Positions 36,255 through 46,225 of a stretch of 64,000 bases of DNA are shown one piece after another (the first letter of the stretch is position 1; every line of letters starts with the position of its first letter). Source of the DNA: UBA10646 sp046296295 (GTDB lineage Bacteria > Bacteroidota > Bacteroidia > Chitinophagales > Chitinophagaceae); NCBI GenBank assembly GCA_046296295.1, contig JBKBLG010000013.1, positions 1 to 64,000 of the forward strand, given 5' to 3'. The notes below the pieces were generated by a model that ran no database searches, was not told where the DNA came from, and saw nothing but the letters and a program-made list of their open reading frames with translations. A program made the translations under genes and the position numbers.

Positions 36255-37357
36255 CAGTAACACTTAGGCAACGCAAAAAGGGCGATAAAATAAGCCTGTA
36301 TCTTGATTACTACAGCGATGGTAAAAGAGATTACGAATACCTGCAACTCTACCTGATACCCGAACCGGAGAAAGGCAAGCTCACCAAAGAGCAGAAAGAA
36401 GAGAACCGCAAAACAATGGTATTGGCAGAGGCCATCAGGTCGAAGCGTTTGTTACAGATAAAGAATGAGGAATACGGCTTTCGGGATACCGACAAGGCCA
36501 AAGGCAGTTTCATTGCCTACTTTGAACGCCTTACAGAGAAAAGAAGGAACAGCCAGGGGAATTGGGGCAATTGGGATAGCGTATTGAAACACCTGAAGAA
36601 GTTTGCCAAGAACGGTGCATCATTCAAAGACATTGACAAAAACTGGTTGGAAGATTTCAAAAACTACCTCCAGTATGAAGCCAAGAGCAAAACCAACAAA
36701 CGCCTTTCGCAAAACTCCCAATCTTCCTATTTCAGCAAGGTAACGGCAGCATTGAAAGAAGCTGTAAAAGAAGGCATCATTCAAACCAACCCGGCAAACC
36801 AAGTGGAGGGCATCAAAGCAGATGATCCGGATAGAGAATTTCTCACATTGGAAGAACTACAGGCAGCCGCTAAAGTGGAGTGTGAAATGCCGGTGCTGAA
36901 AGATGCTTTCATCTTTTCTGCATTAACTGGTTTGCGTTGGTCAGATATTGAAAAGCTGGTCTGGTCAGAAGTGCAGCACTCTGAGCAGTCAGGATATTAC
37001 ATCCGTTTCAGACAAAAGAAAACAAAGGGAGCAGAAACCTTACCCATTTCAGAACAGGCTTTTCAGTTATTAGGTGAAAGAAGAAAGCCCGAGGAAAAAG
37101 TGTTTGAAGGCTTGTATTACAGTGCCTGGCATAACTTAAAACTCCGTGAATGGGTAATGAAAGCCGGTATCACCAAGCACATCACTTTTCACTGTGCAAG
37201 GCACACATACGCCACCCTGCAAATTACATTGGGTACAGACATTTATACCGTTTCAAAACTGTTAGGTTACAGACACCTGAAAACAACCGAAATTTATGCG
37301 AAGGTGATTGACCATAAAAAACAGGAGGCAGCCAATAAAATTAAATTAGACTTATAG
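36251..37357 (+). CDS. int: Tyrosine-type site-specific integrase
   Basis: A 368-residue phage-integrase-family recombinase. The N-terminus is an arm-binding domain (VTLRQRKKGDKISLYLDYYSDGKRDYEYL) typical of Bacteroidota elements. A SAM-like core-binding domain occupies about residues 90-190. The catalytic domain has ALTGLRWSDIEKL (Arg), a Lys in RQKKTKG, HCARHTYATLQ (H-x-x-R), and LLGYRHLKTTEIYAKV (second His position and nucleophile Tyr). It is the enzyme expected to have placed the element at mnmE. Confidence 0.94.
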   Translation: MTVTLRQRKKGDKISLYLDYYSDGKRDYEYLQLYLIPEPEKGKLTKEQKEENRKTMVLAEAIRSKRLLQIKNEEYGFRDTDKAKGSFIAYFERLTEKRRNSQGNWGNWDSVLKHLKKFAKNGASFKDIDKNWLEDFKNYLQYEAKSKTNKRLSQNSQSSYFSKVTAALKEAVKEGIIQTNPANQVEGIKADDPDREFLTLEELQAAAKVECEMPVLKDAFIFSALTGLRWSDIEKLVWSEVQHSEQSGYYIRFRQKKTKGAETLPISEQAFQLLGERRKPEEKVFEGLYYSAWHNLKLREWVMKAGITKHITFHCARHTYATLQITLGTDIYTVSKLLGYRHLKTTEIYAKVIDHKKQEAANKIKLDL

Positions 37358-37359
37358 CG

Positions 37360-38427
37360 ATGGAGATAAAAGTATTAGATAGCATTATACACGGTGCTTT
37401 GAAACCGTGGAAACTGGATACCACCAACACAAGGCGATTTACTGAACTGGTGAAAGCTGCAAAAGCAGCTTCACCGAAAACAATGGCAGAGTTGCAGTCA
37501 CAAATGACTGCCCTGCTGGCTGACTATCCGCAGTTAAAGAAAGTGCTGGCTGATACTACAATTACAAACGACCTACTCAAACCGCTGCCATATAAAGCTG
37601 CATTACCCAAGTACATTGACCCCATCACCAACTTTTATTTTTTAGTAATCACCGCAGAAACACTCAGGGTATATAATTCCATCCTATTGAAAGCTGCATC
37701 ACTTAATGAGTTGGTTGATATTCAGTATCAGATTAACAAGGTGCTCAACAGCATCAAAGTATTGGCAAAGCAAACTGCAGCCGAGTTAATTGAAAGGGAT
37801 TTCACAACAGACCCCAACGAGCAAAGCAATCATCTACACTTTGCACTTCATTATTTAAAGCACAGTTTAATACAGCTTTACTTCAGTGTGCAACACTCAT
37901 TTGAAAACAGCTTGCAGCACACAACGAGTTTGGAAGACTTTTATGTATTGGATTTGGAACTGCCATTATCCAGCATCCAACAGTTAGAATACATTGGACA
38001 GCAGGAGCCAGCCAGTAAGCAAAACGAAGAATACACCGAAAGCCAGGAAGCAATCAGCTTCGGATATAAAGATGATATTGAAAAACTGAAAACGGTAGTA
38101 AATCAGTTGTGCTATCAAATAGAGTTGCTGAATGATGATGTTACAAGTGCTGATGAATTGATAAAAGCCTTCACAGCAAAAAGCATCCTGCCGGGTGCAG
38201 TTAAAATTCAATTAGGCTGCGAAACAAAACACTTCCGTTATTGCATTGATAAGTTCATGCCTTACTTCAATAGCCTTTCATTGGCAAACATTGAGAAGTC
38301 AAAAATCTTCTATTCAAAGAAGGATACCCTCATTACTGCAAACAACCTTTCTGCCAGTGGTTCAAAGAACAGAATTGAACCGAAGGAAAAGGCAACCATT
38401 GACAAAATCTTCAAACATCTGCAATAA
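37360..38427 (+). CDS. Unknown element-encoded protein, 355 residues
   Basis: Not recognised with confidence. A soluble, helix-rich protein: residues 1-230 are mostly amphipathic helix, and a charged stretch of about 215-235 (EPASKQNEEYTESQEA) forms a linker. The C-terminal 110 residues (VNQLCYQIELLNDDVTSADELIKAF ... QLGCETKHFRYCIDKFMPYFNSL) resemble a small domain seen beside Bacteroidota integrases (possibly the DUF6617 type, uncertain). It starts two bases after the integrase stop and is probably in the same operon, so a role in integration or element control is possible. Confidence 0.55.
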   Translation: MEIKVLDSIIHGALKPWKLDTTNTRRFTELVKAAKAASPKTMAELQSQMTALLADYPQLKKVLADTTITNDLLKPLPYKAALPKYIDPITNFYFLVITAETLRVYNSILLKAASLNELVDIQYQINKVLNSIKVLAKQTAAELIERDFTTDPNEQSNHLHFALHYLKHSLIQLYFSVQHSFENSLQHTTSLEDFYVLDLELPLSSIQQLEYIGQQEPASKQNEEYTESQEAISFGYKDDIEKLKTVVNQLCYQIELLNDDVTSADELIKAFTAKSILPGAVKIQLGCETKHFRYCIDKFMPYFNSLSLANIEKSKIFYSKKDTLITANNLSASGSKNRIEPKEKATIDKIFKHLQ

Positions 38428-38532
38428 AAAACATTAAGATTATTCAGAAATCTGAGTAAGGGATTAACCCCTTAACCTTTGCCCCTCAAGCATTTGAGAG
38501 GTTTGTGCCATCAAACTTTAAAATGTAAAAAG

Positions 38533-38838
38533 ATGGCAAACGAAGATTTAATCTTAGACAAGCTCACCGAAATCGCTAACAAGCTGGATGAGCAAAACCT
38601 GTTACAAAAAACAGTACTGAACTTTAATGAGGCTTGCAAGTATTTGGACGTAAGCCCATCGCATTTGTACAAACTCACCAGTACAAAGCACATCCCCCAT
38701 TTCTGTCCGCAGGGTAAAAAACTCTACTTCAAACGGGAAGAGTTGGATAACTGGTTACAGCGTAACCGCAAATCAGCAGCCGATGAAATAGATCAGATGG
38801 CAGCCGATTATGTTATCCGCAATAAACGCAAGAAGTAA
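38533..38838 (+). CDS. Helix-turn-helix (excisionase/MerR-type) DNA-binding protein
   Basis: A 101-residue protein with a short N-terminal coiled coil (LILDKLTEIANKLDEQNLLQK), then LNFNEACKYLDVSPSHLYKLTSTKHIPHFCPQGKKLYFKREELDNWLQ, the HTH_17 excisionase fold. The basic tail (RNKRKK) fits DNA binding. Such proteins commonly sit just before the replication/mobilisation genes of Bacteroidota elements. The ATG at 38533 is chosen over the upstream frame start at 38479. A short hairpin (ACCGCC / GGCGGT, 38858-38872) follows, without a T run. Confidence 0.8.
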   Translation: MANEDLILDKLTEIANKLDEQNLLQKTVLNFNEACKYLDVSPSHLYKLTSTKHIPHFCPQGKKLYFKREELDNWLQRNRKSAADEIDQMAADYVIRNKRKK

Positions 38839-38923
38839 GAATTTTTTATTAACTGAAACCGCCTCTGGCGGTTCGTGAAGACCTATAAAAAAAGTTTTCA
38901 TTAACTGAACAAAGAACAGAACA

Positions 38924-41173
38924 ATGGCATCAAGTACCATATTCAGAAACTTTACCGTTCCGGTTGAAAAGAAATCATTGCTTCTTATTGGCAATGATAT
39001 AGCCAACGGTAAATACAAAGCTGAGGTAGAAGAAATCAGGGCATTGCTGGAACAAGGCAAAGCGGAGGAAGCTGCCAATAAGAAAAAGCAATTATTGGCT
39101 TTCACTCCATCCGCAGTATTTACCGAGAAAAGGCAAATGCCTTTCCTGGAAATGTACAGCGGCTTTGTGCATCTCGATTTTGATAAGCTGACACCGGAGC
39201 AGTTAGATACAGCCTTCAAAGTCATTGCCGAAATTCCCTACACTTTCCTATGCTTCATCAGCCCCAGCGGCAACGGCCTCAAAGTATTCATTGAAGTGAA
39301 TACAGGCATTGAGCACCACGACACAGCCTATTTGCAGGTGCAGCAGTTTTACGAGGAAGCTACCGGCTTAAAGGCCGACCCAAGCTGCAAGGATATTACA
39401 AGGCTTTGCTTTATGAGCTATCACCCTGGTCTGTTTAAGAACATCCGTAACGAAAAGTTCAAAGTACAGTTACCCGAAATATTCACTCAGCCGGAAGTGC
39501 AACCCAAAGCACAGCCAGTATTCCCATCAGTTCAGGAAGCACCCGAAGAGGATCTGAACATCGCTTTTATTTTCAATCAACAAATTCAATTCACCAATCA
39601 AAAAACCCAATACACAGATGGAAACAGGAACAATTATATTTATCGGCTTGCTTCTAATTGCAACAGAGCTGGTTTATCGCAGTCCGATGTTGAACTTTTA
39701 TGTACACAGCATTTTGACCTACCTGAAAGAGAAATTCTCGAAGCGATAAAGAGTGCTTACACCCACCACAAACCCGAGTTTGCAAAGTTTGCAAACACTG
39801 CAAAGCTGCAAACGACAGAGCAGCAACCACCACAGGAAGACTACCTGAAAGCCACGCCAACCATTCCCGAAGAACTCTATTTGCAAATGCCTGAACTCTT
39901 ACAGCATGGTGCAATGGCCTTTACGGATGAAAGGGAGAGAGATGTTTTCCTGACCGGTGCATTGGCCATACTCAGCGGATGCTTGCCCGGTGTAAAAGGT
40001 GTGTATGCAGGCAATGAAGTATTCCCCAACGTATTTTCATTTGCCATTGCACCGGCTGCCAGTGGTAAAGGTGCTTTGAAGTTTGCTAAAATGCTGGCAG
40101 ACGAATACCACAGCTTTGTACTGAAAGCAAGCCGTGAGGCAGAATTGCAATATAATCAGGAATTGTCAGAACACAAGCAGCGTATCAGCAGCAAGAAAAA
40201 AGGCGACACATCCACCGAAGAACAGCCCACCAAACCCACTTTTAAAGTGGTGTACATTCCTGCCAATACCAGCTATGCAAAAATCTTATGGCACTTGGAG
40301 CAGAACGAAGGCACAGGTATTATTTGCGAAACAGAAGCCGATACCCTGGGCAATGTATTTAAGCAAGAGTGGGGTTCCTATTCCGATATGCTTCGCAAAT
40401 CGTTCCATCACGAAAGGCTTTCCAGTTCCCGGAAAGGCAACAATGAATTTACAGAGGTGAATGCACCGAGCTTGTCTATTGCTTTATCCGGTACACCCAA
40501 TCAGGTTACAGGCTTAATATCTTCTTCCGAAGATGGTTTGTTCAGTCGTTTCCTGTTCTATGCATTCAAAGTAGAGCAGCGTTGGAAAGACGTTTCCCCC
40601 AATGCCAACAACATCAACCTTACAGAGCATTTCAAAGTCCTTTCTGGCAGGGTGTTTAATATGGTCCAGTTCCTGCAACGGGAGGAAACCATTGTTGAGT
40701 TAACCACCGAACAATGGCAGCAATTGAACCAAAATTGTGAAGCATGGCTCAACGAAGTAACCATGTTCACAGCCGAAGAAGCCGCCAGTATAGTAAAACG
40801 CCTGGGCTTGATCCTGTACCGCATGGCCATGATATTTACTTCCCTGCGGAAGTTCGAGAACGGAGAAGCGGCTACCCGGATAGTGTGTACCGATGAAGAT
40901 TTTAATACCGCCCTACGGTTGGCGGAAATCTACCTGCACCACAGCATCCTCATGTTCAATAACCTGCCCAAGCAAAGCGAAGCCACCCAGTTTAAAACAG
41001 GCGACAGCAAACGCAAATTCTTTGAGGCGTTACCGTCAGAGTTTACACGCCAGCAAGCCGTTGAAATCGGCAAACAGTTCCAGCTTTCCCCACGTACAGT
41101 AGATGAAGTTCTGCATAACGCCACAGGTAAAACCTTGAATAAACTAAAGGCTGGTTCCTATCAAAAGAGTTAG
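38924..41173 (+). CDS. BT4734/VirE-N and DUF3987 protein (element replication)
   Basis: A 749-residue protein. Residues about 40-180 match the BT4734-like N-terminal domain, a primase-polymerase-like fold (FLEMYSGFVHLDFDKL, FLCFISPSGNGLKVFIEV, DPSCKDITRLCFMSYHPG). A linker and a helical segment (NRNNYIYRLASNCNRAGLSQSDVELLC) come next. From about 325 a DUF3987 region follows (LTGALAILSGCLPGVKGVYAG, APAASGKGALKFAKML with a P-loop-like GKG, ALSGTPNQVTGLISSSEDGLFSRFLFYAF). This pairing is standard on Bacteroidota mobile elements and probably primes or initiates element DNA synthesis. Confidence 0.85.
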   Translation: MASSTIFRNFTVPVEKKSLLLIGNDIANGKYKAEVEEIRALLEQGKAEEAANKKKQLLAFTPSAVFTEKRQMPFLEMYSGFVHLDFDKLTPEQLDTAFKVIAEIPYTFLCFISPSGNGLKVFIEVNTGIEHHDTAYLQVQQFYEEATGLKADPSCKDITRLCFMSYHPGLFKNIRNEKFKVQLPEIFTQPEVQPKAQPVFPSVQEAPEEDLNIAFIFNQQIQFTNQKTQYTDGNRNNYIYRLASNCNRAGLSQSDVELLCTQHFDLPEREILEAIKSAYTHHKPEFAKFANTAKLQTTEQQPPQEDYLKATPTIPEELYLQMPELLQHGAMAFTDERERDVFLTGALAILSGCLPGVKGVYAGNEVFPNVFSFAIAPAASGKGALKFAKMLADEYHSFVLKASREAELQYNQELSEHKQRISSKKKGDTSTEEQPTKPTFKVVYIPANTSYAKILWHLEQNEGTGIICETEADTLGNVFKQEWGSYSDMLRKSFHHERLSSSRKGNNEFTEVNAPSLSIALSGTPNQVTGLISSSEDGLFSRFLFYAFKVEQRWKDVSPNANNINLTEHFKVLSGRVFNMVQFLQREETIVELTTEQWQQLNQNCEAWLNEVTMFTAEEAASIVKRLGLILYRMAMIFTSLRKFENGEAATRIVCTDEDFNTALRLAEIYLHHSILMFNNLPKQSEATQFKTGDSKRKFFEALPSEFTRQQAVEIGKQFQLSPRTVDEVLHNATGKTLNKLKAGSYQKS

Positions 41174-41194
41174 TTTGCGGTCTTTGCAGAGTTT

Positions 41195-41230
41195 GCAAGC
41201 CTGCCCGTCCGTTCAGGTGGGGTTTGCAGC
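41195..41230. repeat. REP-like palindrome, left copy flanking the metal genes
   Basis: A 36 bp imperfect palindrome running from GCAAGCCTGCCC to GGGGTTTGCAGC. An almost identical copy (one base different) lies at 49650-49685, just past the last gene of the metal-efflux block. Confidence 0.75.
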
Positions 41231-41272
41231 TTCCGGGTACAACCTTTCATTTTTTTGCCTATTTTTGCCGCA

Positions 41273-41590
41273 ATGAATTTTTTTGCCTTTATAATGAGCA
41301 TTTACCTTTTGGTGCTGTCATGCCTTCCGTGCATTGATAGACAGGAGTGTAATATAAAGGCTGAACAAAAATTTTCTGTTACTTCACAGCATCAAAATCC
41401 ACAAGATACAGACGAAGCGTGCACTCCTTTTTGCAGTTGTTCCCACTGTCATGCATCTGCCTTTTATCAGGTCATTACTCATTACAATGTAGGTAAACCA
41501 GTATTTCAATCCCTGAAATATCCTATTTATAATTCTTCCTTTTCTACAGAGGTTTCTTTTTCTATTTGGCAACCGCCTAAAATAGCCTAA
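41273..41590 (+). CDS. DUF6660-like small Cys/His-rich exported protein
   Basis: A 105-residue protein with a hydrophobic N-terminus (MNFFAFIMSIYLLVLSCLPC). A Cys/His-rich centre (DEACTPFCSCSHCHAS) could bind metal, and the C-terminal tail (FSTEVSFSIWQPPKIA) is the conserved end of DUF6660 proteins. These are found immediately before Cus/Czc efflux genes in Bacteroidota. It probably reports or buffers periplasmic metal; that role is inference from position and composition. The ATG at 41273 is used. Confidence 0.7.
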   Translation: MNFFAFIMSIYLLVLSCLPCIDRQECNIKAEQKFSVTSQHQNPQDTDEACTPFCSCSHCHASAFYQVITHYNVGKPVFQSLKYPIYNSSFSTEVSFSIWQPPKIA

Positions 41591-41667
41591 TTACTCCTTT
41601 TATTGATTTGCTGCATTGCCGTTGAATAGGCGTGTGCTGCATTTTTAATTTATCCTTTTCACATTCC

Positions 41668-41817
41668 ATGATGGCAAAAGGTAAAAAGTCCAAAAAGGCT
41701 AACCACCCATTGGCAATAAGAGTAATTAAGTTCATTGTTATAGCCCTGTGTTGTGTCATTCTTTTAGCAGCCATTGCGGAGAGAATTGTTCATTATTACA
41801 GGTATATAACCAAATAG
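41668..41817 (+). CDS. Small membrane protein, 49 residues
   Basis: A short frame with a lysine-rich N-terminus (MMAKGKKSKKANHP), one transmembrane helix (VIKFIVIALCCVILLAAIAE) and a basic aromatic tail (RIVHYYRYITK). It ends nine bases before the efflux pump gene. Function unknown; it could be a small accessory subunit of the pump. Confidence 0.5.
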   Translation: MMAKGKKSKKANHPLAIRVIKFIVIALCCVILLAAIAERIVHYYRYITK

Positions 41818-41826
41818 AAAAAATCA

Positions 41827-44800
41827 ATGTTTCAAAAAATAATTCAGTTCTCCATAAAAAACAAATTGGTAGTGGGTGCTTTTACATTGGCTCTCATTAT
41901 TTGGGGCATTATATCCGCTATGCGGTTGCCCATTGATGCTGTACCCGACATCACCAACAACCAGGTACAGGTAATTACACAAGCCCCAACATTGGGTGCT
42001 CAGGAAGTAGAACAGTTTATTACCACACCTATTGAGTTGGCAATGGCTAATATTCCTAATGTAATTGAAAAGCGGAGCATTAGCCGTAGTGGTATTTCGG
42101 TAATCACTATTGTGTTTAAAGACAATGCCGACATCTACTGGGCAAGACAGCAGATAAATGAAAGGCTTAAAGAAGCAGAAGCACAAATTCCGAAGGGATT
42201 GGGTGAACCCACGTTAGCACCTATCACTACTGGATTAGGCGAAATATACCACTACATCATTCATGCAAAAAAAGGATATGAAAACAAATACACCGCTACT
42301 GATTTGCGTACTATGCAGGATTGGATTGTCCGCAGGCAGTTAGCTGGTACAGAGGGTTTAGCAGAAGTGAGCGGCTGGGGTGGCTATGTAAAGCAGTATG
42401 AAATTGCTTTGGATAACGAAAAGCTCAATGCAATGAATATTACCATTCCTGAAATTTATAAAGCATTAGAGAGCAACAACGAAAACACAGGCGGCAGCTA
42501 CATAGAGCAACGCAGCAATGCCTACTTCATTCGTGGTTTGGGATTGGTAAAATCGTTGAGTGATATTGAGAAAATTGTGGTGAAGAATGTAAACGGAATA
42601 CCCGTTTTAATCCGTGATGTAGCAACAGTACAGTTTGGTACTGCCACCCGTTACGGAGCAGTTACAAGAAACGGTGAGGGCGAGGTAGTGGCAGGTATTA
42701 CACTCATGCTCAAAGGCGAAAACTTTGCACAGGTAATTGCCAACGTAAAACAGCGAATGGTACAAATACAAAAATCATTACCCGAAGGTGTAGTAATAGA
42801 ACCATTTATTGATAGAACGGAATTAGTGAACAGGGCAATGGGTACGGTAGAAAAGAACCTGATTGAAGGAGGCTTGATTGTCGTTTTTATTTTGGTATTG
42901 TTATTAGGTAATTTAAGAGCAGGACTTATAGTTGCTTCTGTAATTCCTTTAGCAATGCTTTTCGCCATCATCTTAATGAATTTATTTGGTGTAAGCGGCA
43001 ACCTGATGAGTTTAGGAGCTATTGACTTCGGGCTTATTGTAGATGGTGCAGTAATCATAGTTGAAGCAATCGTTCATAGAATTTATATGAGCAAGCATCA
43101 CCATGTCGGATTGAATGAACTTTCACAATCACAAATGGATGATGAAGTGTTTGAAGCAGCATCAAAAATTAGAAGTAGTGCTGCATTTGGTGAAATTATC
43201 ATTTTAATCGTTTACCTGCCACTGTTTGCATTAGTAGGTATCGAAGGTAAAATGTTTAAGCCAATGGCTCAAACAGTTGCTTTTGCAATTTTAGGTGCAT
43301 TCATACTTTCACTAACGTATGTACCCATGATGAGTGCCTTATTTCTAAGTAAAAAAACTGCACATAAAAAGAATATTTCCGATAGTATAATTGGCTTTTG
43401 TCAAAAACTTTATGAACCTATGCTGAGTTGGGCTTTACGTTGGAAAAAAACCGTTGTGTTTACAATGGTAGTATTGTTTACGGGTAGTATAATCTTGTTC
43501 AACACCTTAGGAGGTGAGTTTATTCCTACACTGGAAGAAGGCGACCTCACTGTTGAAATAAGGATGGAACAAGGTACATCATTAACACAGGTGGTAGAAA
43601 CATTCAGCAAGGCAGAAAAAATATTAAAAGATAAATTCCCCGAAATAAAACAGGCGGTAACAAGAATAGGCAGTGCAGAAATACCTACCGACCCTATGCC
43701 CATCGAAAGAGGCGATATGATGCTTTCCATGAAGCCGAAAGAAGAATGGACATCGGCAAATACCCGTGAAGCCATGATGGAAAAAATGGAAGAGGCACTA
43801 AGTATTTTACCCGGTGTAAGTTTTGAAATTACACAACCCATGCAGATGCGGTTTAATGAACTCATTACAGGCATCAAACAGGATGTGGCAATAAAAATTT
43901 ATGGTTCAGATTTGGAAATCCTGAATGCACAGGCAAATAAAGTGGCAGAGCTTATCAAAAATGTAAAAGGAGTAAGTGAGCCCTTCGTAGAAAAAGTAAG
44001 TGGATTGCCTCAAATACAGGTGGAATACAATCGTGATAAAATTGCACAATACGGTTTAACAATCAGTGACGTAAACATGGTGCTGAAAACTGCTTTTGCA
44101 GGAAATGTGGCAGGCGTGGTGTTTGAAGGCGATAAACGCTTTGATATGGTGCTGCGGTTGCAAAAAGATTTACGGCAGGATTTCAGCAACATTGAAAACC
44201 TTTATGTGCCATTACCTTCTGGCAACAAAGTGCCAATTAATCAGGTAGCGGACATATCATTTAAAACAGCCCCGGCACAAATAAGTCATGAGGACGGGCA
44301 ACGCAGAATTTTTGTAGGCTTCAATGTTCATGGCAGAGATGTTGAAAGTACGGTTGAAGAAATACAACCGATATTAGATGCAAAACTAAAACTGCCAACA
44401 GGTTATTATTATACCTATGGTGGGCAGTTTCAAAACCTGAAAGAAGCAAAGGCAAGATTAGGTATTGCAGTTCCGATAGCGTTATTGCTCATTTTGGTAT
44501 TGCTCTATATTACATTCAAAAGTGTAAAACAATCCTTCCTCATTTTTACAGCCGTACCATTATCTGCCATTGGCGGCATCATTGCATTATGGATAAGAGG
44601 AATGCCATTCAGTATTTCGGCAGGTGTTGGTTTCATTGCTTTGTTTGGTGTAGCTGTATTAAACGGCATTGTTCTCATTGGTTATTTCAACCAGTTAAAA
44701 GACGAAGGTATTACCGACATATATGAAAGAGTAAGAAAAGGAACAGCAGTAAGATTAAGACCGGTAATAATGACCGCTATGGTGGCTTCATTAGGATTTC

Positions 44801-46224
44801 TACCAATGGCACTTTCTACAGGAGCAGGTGGCGAAGTGCAAAAACCATTAGCAACCGTAGTTATAGGTGGCTTAATTACGGCTACCATATTAACCTTGCT
44901 GGTACTTCCTGCACTCTACATTTTATTCAACACAAAAATAAATTTCAAAATAAATAAAATGAGGAAAACAAAACTTAAAGGTAATTCAACAGTTGTCTTG
45001 CTGCTGTTTGCGTTCCTAAGTTTGTTTGCAGAAAATTCTTTTGCTCAAGGCAATCAAAAAACATTGCAGGAGTGTATTGAAATAGCATTAAAGAATAATC
45101 TGCAAATGAAAGTTGCAGACTTAAATATCCTGCAATCGCAAACACTGCAAAAAACTGGCTTCAATCCTGATAAGACAAATTTGCAATTAACACAAGACCC
45201 TACCAGTGGAGGCAACATTGACAACAGTATTGGTATTACTCAAACGATTTCTTTCCCAACAGTATATGCCAATCAAAATAAATTATTGAAACAGGAAACT
45301 TTATTGGCTCAAAAATCAAAACTGTTATCGCAAAATGATATTATTAAAGAAGTAACTGAAGCCTATTACAATTTGCTATATGGTTTGCAAAAAGTAAAAC
45401 TTTTGCAGCAACAGGATAGCCTTTACAGCAACTTCGTCACACGGGCCACCCTCCGATACAATACAGGTGAAACCAACCTGTTAGAAAAAATGCAGGCGGA
45501 AAGTAGATACAAAGAAAACCAACTGCAATTGAAACAGGCAAATACTACTGTAAACAGTTATCAAGTGGCATTACAAAAATGGCTGAATACAACTGAGCTG
45601 ATAATGCCAAAAGAAATGGAGTTGTCAAAACTGCCGGATGTTTTTATGGCTGATACGATTGTGTTAAAGTCCAATCCGGTAATACAGTATTACAATCAAA
45701 AGCTGAATGTAAATACGGCTCAGGTTAAGGTTGAAAGAAGCAAACTGTTGCCGGATTTGTATGCAGGCTATTACCATCAAATGGTTGTTAATGGTTTTGA
45801 TCCTGCAAAAATCAATCGCAATTATTTCCCTGGCACAAGGATAGCAGGCTTTCAGGTCGGTATTGGTGTTCCTTTATTCTTCGGTTCACAAAAGGCTAAA
45901 ATTAAAGCGGCTCAAATCAATATTGCTGTAGTTGAAACAGAGAAACAGCAAACGCTGCTATACCTGCAAAGCAATTATGTTATTCAGTACAATGAATATC
46001 TGAAAGCTAAAGAGGGTCTTCAATACTACGAAACCACAGGTTTAAAACAGGCTGATGATATTATCCGTATTTCAAACACGGCATATACCAAAGGTGAAAT
46101 TGGCTACATGGAGTATATCCAAAATCTGCAAACCGCTATCAATACAAAACTGCAATATACCGATGCAGTAAACCAGTTCAATCAGTCCATTATATTGTTA
46201 AACTATTTAAAAGGGAACAAATAA
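41827..46224 (+). CDS. cusA: Heavy-metal efflux RND transporter fused to a TolC-like protein
   Basis: A 1465-residue fusion. Residues 1-1040 are a CusA/CzcA pump: IQFSIKNKLVVGAF, the PIDAVPDITNNQVQV entry, and the heavy-metal signature GAIDFGLIVDGAVIIVEA with its Asp and Glu in the fourth helix. The second transmembrane block ends LLVLPALYILFNT. From residue 1045 (MRKTKLKG) a signal-peptide-like stretch leads into a TolC/CzcC outer-membrane factor (TLQECIEIALKNNLQMKV, KSNPVIQYYNQKLNVNTAQVKVERS, GVPLFFGSQKAKIKAAQ). The fusion is known in Bacteroidota. The metal is not certain: Cu/Ag or Co/Zn/Cd. Confidence 0.93.
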   Translation: MFQKIIQFSIKNKLVVGAFTLALIIWGIISAMRLPIDAVPDITNNQVQVITQAPTLGAQEVEQFITTPIELAMANIPNVIEKRSISRSGISVITIVFKDNADIYWARQQINERLKEAEAQIPKGLGEPTLAPITTGLGEIYHYIIHAKKGYENKYTATDLRTMQDWIVRRQLAGTEGLAEVSGWGGYVKQYEIALDNEKLNAMNITIPEIYKALESNNENTGGSYIEQRSNAYFIRGLGLVKSLSDIEKIVVKNVNGIPVLIRDVATVQFGTATRYGAVTRNGEGEVVAGITLMLKGENFAQVIANVKQRMVQIQKSLPEGVVIEPFIDRTELVNRAMGTVEKNLIEGGLIVVFILVLLLGNLRAGLIVASVIPLAMLFAIILMNLFGVSGNLMSLGAIDFGLIVDGAVIIVEAIVHRIYMSKHHHVGLNELSQSQMDDEVFEAASKIRSSAAFGEIIILIVYLPLFALVGIEGKMFKPMAQTVAFAILGAFILSLTYVPMMSALFLSKKTAHKKNISDSIIGFCQKLYEPMLSWALRWKKTVVFTMVVLFTGSIILFNTLGGEFIPTLEEGDLTVEIRMEQGTSLTQVVETFSKAEKILKDKFPEIKQAVTRIGSAEIPTDPMPIERGDMMLSMKPKEEWTSANTREAMMEKMEEALSILPGVSFEITQPMQMRFNELITGIKQDVAIKIYGSDLEILNAQANKVAELIKNVKGVSEPFVEKVSGLPQIQVEYNRDKIAQYGLTISDVNMVLKTAFAGNVAGVVFEGDKRFDMVLRLQKDLRQDFSNIENLYVPLPSGNKVPINQVADISFKTAPAQISHEDGQRRIFVGFNVHGRDVESTVEEIQPILDAKLKLPTGYYYTYGGQFQNLKEAKARLGIAVPIALLLILVLLYITFKSVKQSFLIFTAVPLSAIGGIIALWIRGMPFSISAGVGFIALFGVAVLNGIVLIGYFNQLKDEGITDIYERVRKGTAVRLRPVIMTAMVASLGFLPMALSTGAGGEVQKPLATVVIGGLITATILTLLVLPALYILFNTKINFKINKMRKTKLKGNSTVVLLLFAFLSLFAENSFAQGNQKTLQECIEIALKNNLQMKVADLNILQSQTLQKTGFNPDKTNLQLTQDPTSGGNIDNSIGITQTISFPTVYANQNKLLKQETLLAQKSKLLSQNDIIKEVTEAYYNLLYGLQKVKLLQQQDSLYSNFVTRATLRYNTGETNLLEKMQAESRYKENQLQLKQANTTVNSYQVALQKWLNTTELIMPKEMELSKLPDVFMADTIVLKSNPVIQYYNQKLNVNTAQVKVERSKLLPDLYAGYYHQMVVNGFDPAKINRNYFPGTRIAGFQVGIGVPLFFGSQKAKIKAAQINIAVVETEKQQTLLYLQSNYVIQYNEYLKAKEGLQYYETTGLKQADDIIRISNTAYTKGEIGYMEYIQNLQTAINTKLQYTDAVNQFNQSIILLNYLKGNK

Positions 46225-46225
46225 A

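Noticed and set aside
39654..39914. Minus-strand frames inside the BT4734/DUF3987 gene
   Set aside because: Antisense shadows of a long, well-supported plus-strand gene with continuous domain text.
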